Shown: piece after piece, positions 56,255-62,763 of the stretch
Layout: every line of letters starts with the position of its first letter
Numbering within the stretch: the first letter of the stretch is position 1
Assembly (NCBI GenBank): GCA_963773195.1
Contig: CAVZAE010000004.1
Span: forward strand, 496,001-560,000
Length of the DNA stretch: 64,000 bases
Source: CAIWHR01 sp963773195
Lineage (GTDB): Bacteria; Pseudomonadota; Gammaproteobacteria; Burkholderiales; Casimicrobiaceae
Direction of reading: 5' to 3'
The notes under the pieces: model-generated
What the model was told of the DNA's origin: nothing
Seen by the model: the letters and a program-made list of their open reading frames with translations, nothing else
Database searches by the model: none
Translations under genes and position numbers: made by a program

Positions 56255-56815
56255 ATGAAGCCCGCTTCGTTCGTTGTTGGCTCTGTGTTTCTCGCTGCAC
56301 TGGCCGCCTCGTCCGCGAGCCTCGCGCAGGCGCCCGCCGGATCGACCGGCGAGTGCAAGGACGGCACGTACACGACCGCTGAAACCAAGCGTGGGGCGTG
56401 CGCGAGCCATGGCGGCGTCAAGAGCTGGTTCGCGACCGACAAGAAGGCGGAAACGGAAAAGGCGTCGACGTCGAAGTCGAGCAGCAAGAAGGCGGAGTCG
56501 GAGTCCAAGCCGGCCGCCACGACGGCTGCGCCGGCCGCCGCGACGGCCGCGCCAGCCGCCGCGGCTGCGCCGGCGGCCACGCCACCGGCGAAGAGCTCAA
56601 CGGCGGCGGCGTCCTCCTCGAAGACACCCCCCGCGCCATCCGCCATGGCCGCGCCCGGAGGCGGCGCAGGCAAGGTCTGGGTGAACTCGTCCAGCAAGGT
56701 CTATCACTGCCAAGGTGACGAGTGGTACGGCAAGACCAAGCAGGGTGCGTACATGACCGAGTCCCAGGCCAAGGCCCAGGGCGCGCATGCCGCGCACGGC
56801 AAGGGCTGCGGCTAG
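56255..56815 (+). CDS. DUF3761 domain secreted protein with low-complexity linker
   Basis: 186 residues. A signal peptide (KPASFVVGSVFLAALAASSA) is followed by the DUF3761 motif GECKDGTYTTAETKRGACAS with HGGVKSWF. Then comes an Ala/Pro/Ser/Lys-rich linker of about 75 residues, and a C-terminal block VWVNSSSKVYHCQGDEWYG then TKQGAYMTESQAKAQG. Two small cysteine-bearing modules on a flexible tether suggest a periplasmic or surface role; none is established. AAGGAGGT lies four bases before ATG 56255. It is last in the sulfatase-side gene row. Confidence 0.85.
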   Translation: MKPASFVVGSVFLAALAASSASLAQAPAGSTGECKDGTYTTAETKRGACASHGGVKSWFATDKKAETEKASTSKSSSKKAESESKPAATTAAPAAATAAPAAAAAPAATPPAKSSTAAASSSKTPPAPSAMAAPGGGAGKVWVNSSSKVYHCQGDEWYGKTKQGAYMTESQAKAQGAHAAHGKGCG

Positions 56816-56884
56816 CGGCCCGCCTACACCGCTGCGGCCCGCCTCCCTGCGAACCACTGCAGCGGCGCGTTCCGCGCGCCGCAA

Positions 56885-57973
56885 TCAGAATCCGGCGACG
56901 GGTATGACGGCGCCTGTCGTCGCCGTCGCCTGCTCGCCTTGATTGTTGCTCCGCGTATGGATGATGCCCGCGCCGAGCGCTTCCAGGCCGCTGCCATTGT
57001 GGGAGATCGCGTTGCCGTTGACGAGCACGACGTTCGGGGCCGGGCCGCTCGTCGCCACACCGGCAGCGCCATTCGCGGCGATCACGCTGCCGGCGATCGT
57101 CATCACCACGTTCCCTCCCGCGCTCGACGAGTTGGCCAGGGCTCCATACTGGCCGTTGCGGGCAATCGTCACGCCCCTGAGGTCCGCAGTGGTCGTGCCG
57201 ACCGATGTCGCTCTGATACCGTAGAATCCGTTGTCTGCGATCAGCGAATCCTCGACGGTCAGGCTCGCTGCGGCCGCGAGCTCGATGCCGAACTGGTTAC
57301 CGGCGATAACGCTGTCGCGCACCGACACGGTCGACGCCGCCACGACATAAAGGCCTGTCTGATGGCCCTCCAGTACGACCCGATCGAGCATCGCATGCAC
57401 GCCGGCACCCTCTAGCTGGATGCCAAAAAGTCCGCCACGAACCTCGACATCGCTCGCATACAGGGTCAGGTTTCCAGTTTCCGAGTCGACAGCCACCCCG
57501 ATGGGCAGTCCCTCGATCGAGCAACGGCTTACATAAAGCGTCGAGTTGTCGCCCGACAGCGTGATTCCGTTGGCGCTCCCAACCCCTTGGACGATCGTGA
57601 GTCCTTCGAGTACCACCCGCAAGTCATTGCCAAATACGGCCACGCCCGCCCCCGCAGACAACGGCACGGAAATTCCTGCGTGAACGCCTCGAGGTGCGAT
57701 GATCGACACGGACTGGTTGATCGTGACCACCCCGTACCCCGCCGAGTCGAGCACGATGATCTCGCCCTTGTCCTGCGTTTGCAGCAGCGCAGCCGCGAAG
57801 GTACGGCAAGGGCGGGGCAGCGAGCACGTGTTCGGAGTCGGTCCCGGCAGCGTGTCGAGGCCCGTCGATTTGACGAATGTCCTCTGCGCCAGCGCATGGA
57901 CGTCCGCCGCCCATAGCGTCGACATCGCACAGATCAGCGTGAGTAGTGCGGCGGCGGCTTTTCGATATCTCAT
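56885..57973 (-). CDS. Secreted right-handed parallel beta-helix protein (paralogue 1)
   Basis: 362 residues. A signal peptide (ALLTLICAMSTLWAADVHA) is followed by RTFVKSTGLD and the block CSLPRPCRTFAAALLQTQDK with GEIIVLDSAGYGVVTINQSV. The rest is a regular beta-helix with coils such as VSVRDSVIAGNQFGIELAA and LTVEDSLIADNGFYGIRA. There is no lyase catalytic motif. The C-terminus is RSNNQGEQATATTGAVIPV, which recurs in the neighbour. Probably an extracellular binding or structural protein. It lies 14 bases downstream of its paralogue. Confidence 0.82.
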   Translation of the reverse strand: MRYRKAAAALLTLICAMSTLWAADVHALAQRTFVKSTGLDTLPGPTPNTCSLPRPCRTFAAALLQTQDKGEIIVLDSAGYGVVTINQSVSIIAPRGVHAGISVPLSAGAGVAVFGNDLRVVLEGLTIVQGVGSANGITLSGDNSTLYVSRCSIEGLPIGVAVDSETGNLTLYASDVEVRGGLFGIQLEGAGVHAMLDRVVLEGHQTGLYVVAASTVSVRDSVIAGNQFGIELAAAASLTVEDSLIADNGFYGIRATSVGTTTADLRGVTIARNGQYGALANSSSAGGNVVMTIAGSVIAANGAAGVATSGPAPNVVLVNGNAISHNGSGLEALGAGIIHTRSNNQGEQATATTGAVIPVAGF

Positions 57974-57987
57974 GATGTCTCCCGTGC

Positions 57988-59085
57988 TCAGAACGCGCTC
58001 AGGGGTGTCACCGTGCCGCTGGTCGGTGACGCCTGCTCGCCCGCATTGTTCGGCAGGCCGTCCGCGCCCTTCGCCGTAAGGATCGTGCTTCCGGCAGATG
58101 CATTGAGCGCGTGGCCGATGTTGAGCGAGAACGTGTTGGCATTGGAGACAATCGTCGCGGCAGCGCCGTCGGCGTAGAGCCCGTCCGCGTGGTTCTGCGA
58201 GATCGTGCTGTCATTCACCGAAATCACGGCCGTCGACGACGGACTCGCCGCTAACGCGGACGCACCATGGAAATTACGAGTGAGGGTCGTGCGGGCGATG
58301 TCGACGCGGATGCTGTCCGATGAAGGGGCCACCGAAGCCATGACTCCGTCGAAGGTGTGGTCGGCGATCAGCGAGTCCTCGATCGTCAGCGCGATGCCGC
58401 CAAGCGCCGTGCTCGAGTTCAGCTCGACTCCCCTGACAGTGCCGCCGGCGATGACCGTGTGTCGGATCGAGCCAAGACCGCCGCCATCGACGAGCACGCC
58501 GGAGCCGTTCTCCAGGAGGCGCGAGCCTTCGATTTGAAACGTGCTCTTGCCTCCGACGTGAACGGCGGTCCCGCTGCCCCGCACGACCGCGCCCCGCACG
58601 TAGAGGGTCGACCCAGCGCCGGCCGCGGTCACCTCGATTCCCGTCGCCAGGTTGGAGATCTCGCAGTCGTAAACGTGAACCTCGGCGGGCTGCTGCACCT
58701 GCACGCCCCGTCCTCCGCCGAGCCCGTTGATCACGACATTCCGCAACACGACCCGCGGATGAGAGCCATTGATGGCAATGCCCACGCCGGAGGAAACGGT
58801 GATCCCGGCGTAGACGCTGGCGGGCGCGACGATCGACACCGACTGCGAGATCGTGGCCGGGCCGTAGCCCGCGGAGTCGAGCACGACCACCTCTCCCTTG
58901 TCCTGCGTTTTCGCGAGCGCCGCGGCAAATCCGCGGCACGGCAGGGTCAAGCTGCAGTTGTCGGCGTCGTTTCCGTACGACGCGACGAAGGTCCGGGAGA
59001 CCTGTGCGAGCGCACTCGAAACTGTGAGTAGAACAACAAACGGTGCAAGCCCGGCAGCCCGCCAAACTCGGCGCGACGCGTCCAT
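57988..59085 (-). CDS. Secreted right-handed parallel beta-helix protein (paralogue 2)
   Basis: 365 residues from ATG 59085, which has GGGGAGG upstream; the frame is open further up, but without signal-like sequence. The signal peptide is LAPFVVLLTVSSALAQ. It shares with paralogue 1 the block CSLTLPCRGFAAALAKTQDK, GEVVVLDSAGYGPATISQS and the tail NNAGEQASPTSGTVTPLSAF. The beta-helix coils include LTIEDSLIADHTFDGVMA. The two tandem genes form one transcript and probably arose by duplication. Confidence 0.82.
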   Translation of the reverse strand: MDASRRVWRAAGLAPFVVLLTVSSALAQVSRTFVASYGNDADNCSLTLPCRGFAAALAKTQDKGEVVVLDSAGYGPATISQSVSIVAPASVYAGITVSSGVGIAINGSHPRVVLRNVVINGLGGGRGVQVQQPAEVHVYDCEISNLATGIEVTAAGAGSTLYVRGAVVRGSGTAVHVGGKSTFQIEGSRLLENGSGVLVDGGGLGSIRHTVIAGGTVRGVELNSSTALGGIALTIEDSLIADHTFDGVMASVAPSSDSIRVDIARTTLTRNFHGASALAASPSSTAVISVNDSTISQNHADGLYADGAAATIVSNANTFSLNIGHALNASAGSTILTAKGADGLPNNAGEQASPTSGTVTPLSAF

Positions 59086-59206
59086 CGATGCCTCCCCGTT
59101 ATCGTTGTGATACGGCAGGAGCGCCGTCGCCGACTCGTGGCCGGACGGCGCCGAGTATGCTCGGCATCCCCATGAGCGGCAAGCGCCCCGCTCGCGGCGA
59201 CGCCCC

Positions 59207-59234
59207 AAGAAAGAAGGGCGCCCGCGGGCGCCCT
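59207..59234 (-). terminator. Terminator downstream of the TonB-receptor stump
   Basis: AGGGCGCCCG-CGGGCGCCCT (59215-59234) is a perfect 20-base palindrome. On the minus strand it is followed by TTCTTTCTT (59215-59207), a good T-rich tract for this GC-rich genome. It lies 27 bases beyond the stop of the receptor fragment, the expected place for its terminator. Confidence 0.65.
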
Positions 59235-59260
59235 CCGTCAATGCGCCGTACAGGCGCCCA

Positions 59261-59403
59261 TCATTTGAAGACGTACCGGATCGAGCCGTACACGAAACGC
59301 GCGCGCGGATCGTAGTACGAACGGTCGTAGCCGCTCTGGAACGTGAGGTTCGAGTTCGTGAGCGGCGGATCGGTATCGAACACGTTCTTCACGCCGAGCG
59401 ATC
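59261..59403 (-). pseudogene. TonB-dependent receptor, C-terminal fragment only
   Basis: About 47 codons ending in a stop at 59261. It reads SLGVKNVFDTDPPLTNSNLT, then FQSGYDRSYYDPRARFVYGS and IRYVFK, the last two beta-strands of a TonB-dependent receptor with the terminal aromatic residue (followed by lysine). Nothing upstream continues it: at about 59400 the sequence changes to a LytTR gene on the other strand. The signal, plug and most of the barrel are missing. The terminator downstream is intact. Confidence 0.78.
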
Positions 59404-59634
59404 TGGGCGGACCGCCCGTACCTGCACAAGGACACGCTGACGCACCTGCTCGCGGCGCTCGATCCCGCGATCTTCGTGCGCATCCACCGCTCGCACGCGG
59501 TCAACGTGCGCTACGTGCGCGAGCTGCGTCCACAGCTGCATGGCGAGTACGTGATCATCCTGGCGGACGGCACCGCGGTCACCTCGGGCCGGAGCTATCG
59601 GCGCGAGATCCAGCTGGTATTTGGGCTCGACTGA
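59404..59634 (+). pseudogene. LytTR-type DNA-binding domain, C-terminal fragment only
   Basis: About 76 codons ending at TGA 59632-59634. It reads RPYLHKDTLTHLLAALDPAI, then FVRIHRSHAVNVRYVRELRP and LADGTAVTSGRSYRREIQLV, the second half of a LytTR domain with the conserved F-x-R-x-H-R-S-x-x-V-N core. Receiver domain and start codon are missing. It begins abruptly where the TonB-receptor fragment of the other strand ends. Not expected to be functional. Confidence 0.78.
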
Positions 59635-59660
59635 GCGGGACGCTCGCGTGAGCCGGGCGC

Positions 59661-59713
59661 AGCCAAGGAGCGAAGGGCGCGTCGCCGAGCGATGGAGGTC
59701 CGGCGTTGGTGCG
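59661..59713 (+). repeat. Dispersed intergenic repeat, copy B
   Basis: 59672-59692 is identical over 21 bases to the minus strand of 24422-24442. The flanks AGCCAAGG (59661-59668) and CGTTGGT (59704-59710) are also shared, with scattered mismatches between. It lies between the LytTR fragment and the RraA-like gene. Confidence 0.7.
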
Positions 59714-59800
59714 GCATCTCGCGCATCGTTGACAGTGGAAGGGCCCGACGACTGATCGGGGCTTGCCCCCCGGCTGCGCGTAGCGCACCATGCGCGTCCG

Positions 59801-60448
59801 ATGGCGACCCTGACCGAGCGTCTCGCCGGCTGTTACACCGGGGCGGTGCACGACGTGCTCCGGATGATGGGTCACGACAACGTCGTGCTGCCGCCTGCGA
59901 TCAAGGCGATCGCGCCGGGCACCCGGCTCGCCGGACCCGTATGGACGGTATCGGGTCACATCGACCGGACCCAATCGCGCCATGAGACGCTGTTGGGCTG
60001 GTGCACGCTGCTCGCGCGTGCCCCCGCGGGCCACGTGGTGGTTTGCCAGCCGAACACGCACGACATCGCGCTCATGGGCGAGCTCTCCGCGCAGACGCTC
60101 GCTGCGCGCGGCGTGCTGGGCTACGTCGTAGACGGCGGCTCGCGCGACACCGATCTCGTCCTCGCGCAGGGCTTTCCCGTCTTTTGCGCGCTGCTCACGC
60201 CGTCGGACATCGTGGAGCGCTGGATTCCGGATCGCTTCGGCGAGCCCGTGACCATCGGGACCGTGACGATCGCGACGGGCGACTGGCTGCTCGGCGACCG
60301 CGACGGCGTTGTCGTCGTGCCGCGTGCGATTGCAGAGGAAGTCGTCGCACGGACCGAGGAAGTCGTCGCGACCGAGAGCGAGATGCGCCGCGCACTGGTG
60401 GGCGGAATGGACCCGGTGGCGGCCTACAACCGCTACGGCAAATTCTAG
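59801..60448 (+). CDS. RraA-like aldolase family protein
   Basis: 215 residues of the RraA / 4-hydroxy-4-methyl-2-oxoglutarate aldolase superfamily. The fold is marked by ERLAGCYTGAVHDVLRMMGH, GVLGYVVDGGSRDTDLVLAQ and TIATGDWLLGDRDGVVVVPR. The GGxRD and D-x-DG positions that bind the divalent metal and substrate in the aldolases are present, so class II aldolase or oxaloacetate-decarboxylase-like activity is likely. ATG at 59801 is the first start with homology. The SAF gene follows after 1 base. Confidence 0.85.
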   Translation: MATLTERLAGCYTGAVHDVLRMMGHDNVVLPPAIKAIAPGTRLAGPVWTVSGHIDRTQSRHETLLGWCTLLARAPAGHVVVCQPNTHDIALMGELSAQTLAARGVLGYVVDGGSRDTDLVLAQGFPVFCALLTPSDIVERWIPDRFGEPVTIGTVTIATGDWLLGDRDGVVVVPRAIAEEVVARTEEVVATESEMRRALVGGMDPVAAYNRYGKF

Positions 60449-60449
60449 C

Positions 60450-60749
60450 GTGGCCGCCGATCCGGATGCGCCCACCGTGATGCGGCTCTCCCCGCGTGAC
60501 AATGTCGCCGTCGCGCTCCGCCCGCTTGCGGCCGGCGAGATCGTATTGCTCGACGGCGTCCCGATCGTCGTGCAGCGCCATGTGCCGGTGGGCCAGAAGC
60601 TCGCCGCGGAGCCCATCGCGGCCGGCGCGCCGATCCTCAAGTATCACTGTCCGATTGGTATTGCGAGGCAGCCGCTCGCCCCCGGCGCGCTGATTACCGC
60701 GCGCAATGTCGAGCGGGACTACCGTGCGCCCCTCGCATCGCCAGGCTAA
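60450..60749 (+). CDS. UxaA-type SAF-domain small subunit
   Basis: 99 residues. It matches the N-terminal SAF domain of altronate dehydratase (UxaA): RLSPRDNVAVALRPLAAGEI, then VPVGQKLAAEPIAAGAPILK and YHCPIGIARQPLAPGALIT. In split UxaA systems this piece partners a large catalytic subunit, but none is present here. GTG at 60450 starts 1 base after the aldolase stop. With the aldolase it points to sugar-acid breakdown, possibly incomplete. Confidence 0.83.
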   Translation: MAADPDAPTVMRLSPRDNVAVALRPLAAGEIVLLDGVPIVVQRHVPVGQKLAAEPIAAGAPILKYHCPIGIARQPLAPGALITARNVERDYRAPLASPG

Positions 60750-60761
60750 GGGGAGACCATC

Positions 60762-61130
60762 ATGGCCGTCGTTCGTTATCTCGTCGGCGATGTCGACGCG
60801 GCGCTCACGTTCTACGTCGATGTGCTGGGCTTCGAGCACCTCGAGCGCTGGGGGCCGCCGTTCGCGATGGTCCGGCATGGCGACCTGACGCTCTGGCTCT
60901 CGGGTCCGGGCAGCTCTGCGGCGCGCCCGCTCTCGAGCGGCGCCGTGCCCGCGGCCGGCGGTTGGAATCGACTCGTGATCGAGACGACGGAACTCGATGC
61001 GCTCGTCGCAAAGCTCGCAGGCGCCGGCGCCCGCTTCCGCGGCGACATCGTGGCCGGACCCGGCGGCCGCCAGGCGCTGGTCGACGATCCGTTCGGCAAT
61101 CCGATCGAGCTGTTCGAAGCCGCGCGCTAG
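60762..61130 (+). CDS. VOC family (glyoxalase/bleomycin-resistance-like) protein
   Basis: 122 residues. It shows the VOC beta-alpha-beta pattern: VRYLVGDVDAALTFYVDVLG, FEHLERWGPPFAMVRHGDLT and, near the end, VDDPFGNPIELFEAAR with the metal-ligand glutamate. The first metal histidine of typical glyoxalases is not at the N-terminus (VVRYL), so activity cannot be assumed. AGGGGAG lies six bases before the ATG. The stop overlaps that of the opposing gene at a CTAG. Confidence 0.84.
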   Translation: MAVVRYLVGDVDAALTFYVDVLGFEHLERWGPPFAMVRHGDLTLWLSGPGSSAARPLSSGAVPAAGGWNRLVIETTELDALVAKLAGAGARFRGDIVAGPGGRQALVDDPFGNPIELFEAAR

Positions 61131-61768
61131 AGCGGCGCTTCGAGCAGGCAACCGAACTCGCGCGCGAAATCGACCGACACGCGCGCGTGCACGGCCCCTT
61201 GCTTGTCGAAGAAGCGATGCGTGCCCGAAAGCGCGAACACACCTTCGTGCCAGATGTCCGGATGGATGTACAGCCCCCGGCTGCCGTCGAAGCGGAAACA
61301 GACGAAATCGCCGGGTTCGATGTCGTCACCGGGAAGGGCGAGTGGGACCATGTACGGCTTCTTTTCGAGCGGGAAGAAAAGCTGCCCGCCGTCCGGATGA
61401 TAGTTCGCATGCCACAGCAGGAGGCGGCGCGGGTCGCGCGCGTGTCCGGGGTTTGCCCTCGCTGGATCTTCGCTGTAGGCGAGGATGTAATGGCCGCCGA
61501 CGGCGTCGTTGCGACCGTAGAGCACATCGCCCTTCCACTCGCTGACGAACGTGCCCTCGGTCGTGCCGGCTTCGTCGCCGGTATCGGGATCGACGGGGCG
61601 GCGGCCCTGCGCCGGCCAGCGGACGATCTCGATCTCGCACTCCGCCGGATCGTCGACGAGCCGTCCGTAACCATCGAGCGTCTCCGTGGTGGCGTCGACG
61701 ACCGGCATGATCACCCGCCGCAAACCGGCCGGAAGGTCGGGATTGAGATAGTCGGCAACGGCGGACAT
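61127..61768 (-). CDS. Ureidoglycolate lyase-like protein
   Basis: 213 residues, cupin-like fold of the ureidoglycolate lyase family (AllA-like). Visible blocks are WHANYHPDGGQLFFPLEKKP, YMVPLALPGDDIEPGDFVCF and GSRGLYIHPDIWHEGVFALS. AllA splits ureidoglycolate to glyoxylate and urea in purine breakdown, but no other allantoin gene is nearby, and it is longer than AllA (about 160), so another ligand is possible. It diverges from the methyltransferase at 61801. Confidence 0.78.
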   Translation of the reverse strand: MSAVADYLNPDLPAGLRRVIMPVVDATTETLDGYGRLVDDPAECEIEIVRWPAQGRRPVDPDTGDEAGTTEGTFVSEWKGDVLYGRNDAVGGHYILAYSEDPARANPGHARDPRRLLLWHANYHPDGGQLFFPLEKKPYMVPLALPGDDIEPGDFVCFRFDGSRGLYIHPDIWHEGVFALSGTHRFFDKQGAVHARVSVDFAREFGCLLEAPL

Positions 61769-61800
61769 GATCGACTCCGACTCGAATATTATCCGACGCG

Positions 61801-62643
61801 ATGAAGAGCACGACCGGATTTTCGGACGTCGACGGCAGCGACCGCGCCAACGAGCTCGTCGACTACCTGTCGCTCCTCGCCGATCGGCTGGCGGACACTC
61901 GGCGCGAGGGCTACGCCATGCTGCGCGTCGCCCCTGGATCGTCGGTGCTCGACGTCGGGTGCGGCGCCGGCGAGGCCTGCGTCGAGCTCGCCCGCGTCGT
62001 CGGCAGCACGGGACAGGTCGCAGGAATCGATGCGTCGGAAGCGATGATCGCGGCGGCGCGCCGTGCGGCGGAGGGAACGGAGTGCGCGATCGACCTTCGC
62101 GTCGCCAGCATCTACGCGCTGCCGTTTCCCGACGCCACCTTCGACGCCGTACGCTGCGAGCGTGTGTTCCAGCATCTCGAGGATCCCAACGCCGGGCTCG
62201 CCGAAATGATCCGCGTCGCGCGCCCCGGCGGCCGCCTGATGGCCTCCGACCCGGACCACGGCCAGCACGGCCTCGCGCTCGACGACCCCGCGCACCACCG
62301 GATCTACGCCGCGTCGCTGCGGGCGCTGCTAAGGATGATCGTCAACCCGCACAGCGGCACGCGCCTGCGCGCGATGTTTACCCGCGCGGGGCTCGCGGAG
62401 ATCGAGCAGCGGGTGCGCTCGATCCCGATCGCGTTCGACGATTATCCGCGGGCACTCTTCCTGCCCGAGCGGCTCGCGGCCGCCGTCCGGGTCGGCGAAA
62501 TCACGCGCGAGGAAGCCGACGGCTTCGTCGCCGCGCTCGAAGCGCGCGATCGCGTGGGCGCGTTCGACGCGAACGCGATCGCCTACTTCGTAGCCGGCAC
62601 GCGGAAGGCTGAACCGCGCGGCGAGGAACTGGTTGTCGGGTAG
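61801..62643 (+). CDS. Class I SAM-dependent methyltransferase
   Basis: 280 residues. Motif I is SSVLDVGCGAGEACVELARV, then GIDASEAMIAAARRAA, LPFPDATFDAVRCERVFQHL and VARPGGRLMASDPDHG. It has the overall look of small-molecule methyltransferases of the UbiE/arsenite-methyltransferase group. Substrate unknown. ATG at 61801 is well placed before SDVDGSDRANELVDYLSLLA. It ends 16 bases before a 90-base cruciform element. Confidence 0.86.
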   Translation: MKSTTGFSDVDGSDRANELVDYLSLLADRLADTRREGYAMLRVAPGSSVLDVGCGAGEACVELARVVGSTGQVAGIDASEAMIAAARRAAEGTECAIDLRVASIYALPFPDATFDAVRCERVFQHLEDPNAGLAEMIRVARPGGRLMASDPDHGQHGLALDDPAHHRIYAASLRALLRMIVNPHSGTRLRAMFTRAGLAEIEQRVRSIPIAFDDYPRALFLPERLAAAVRVGEITREEADGFVAALEARDRVGAFDANAIAYFVAGTRKAEPRGEELVVG

Positions 62644-62658
62644 GACCTCGACGATCCC

Positions 62659-62748
62659 CTGGAATGGCGGCCGTGAACGACCGCTTACGGCCAAAAGCGG
62701 TCGTTGGCAGCGGCGCGCGAAAGCGGACGGTCGCGCCGCTCATTCCAG
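62659..62748. repeat. 90-base cruciform (three-way) intergenic element
   Basis: The ends CTGGAATG (62659-62666) and CATTCCAG (62741-62748) pair. Inside are two hairpins: AACGACCGCTT (62676-62686) with AAGCGGTCGTT (62695-62705), 11 bp, and AGCGGCGCG (62709-62717) with CGCGCCGCT (62732-62740), 9 bp. Together they form a cloverleaf-like three-way junction. It separates two convergent genes and may end both transcripts. The GACCGCTT core resembles short palindromic repeats interspersed in many proteobacterial genomes (recollection, not checked). Confidence 0.75.
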
Positions 62749-62763
62749 AGACGGTCGACTGAT

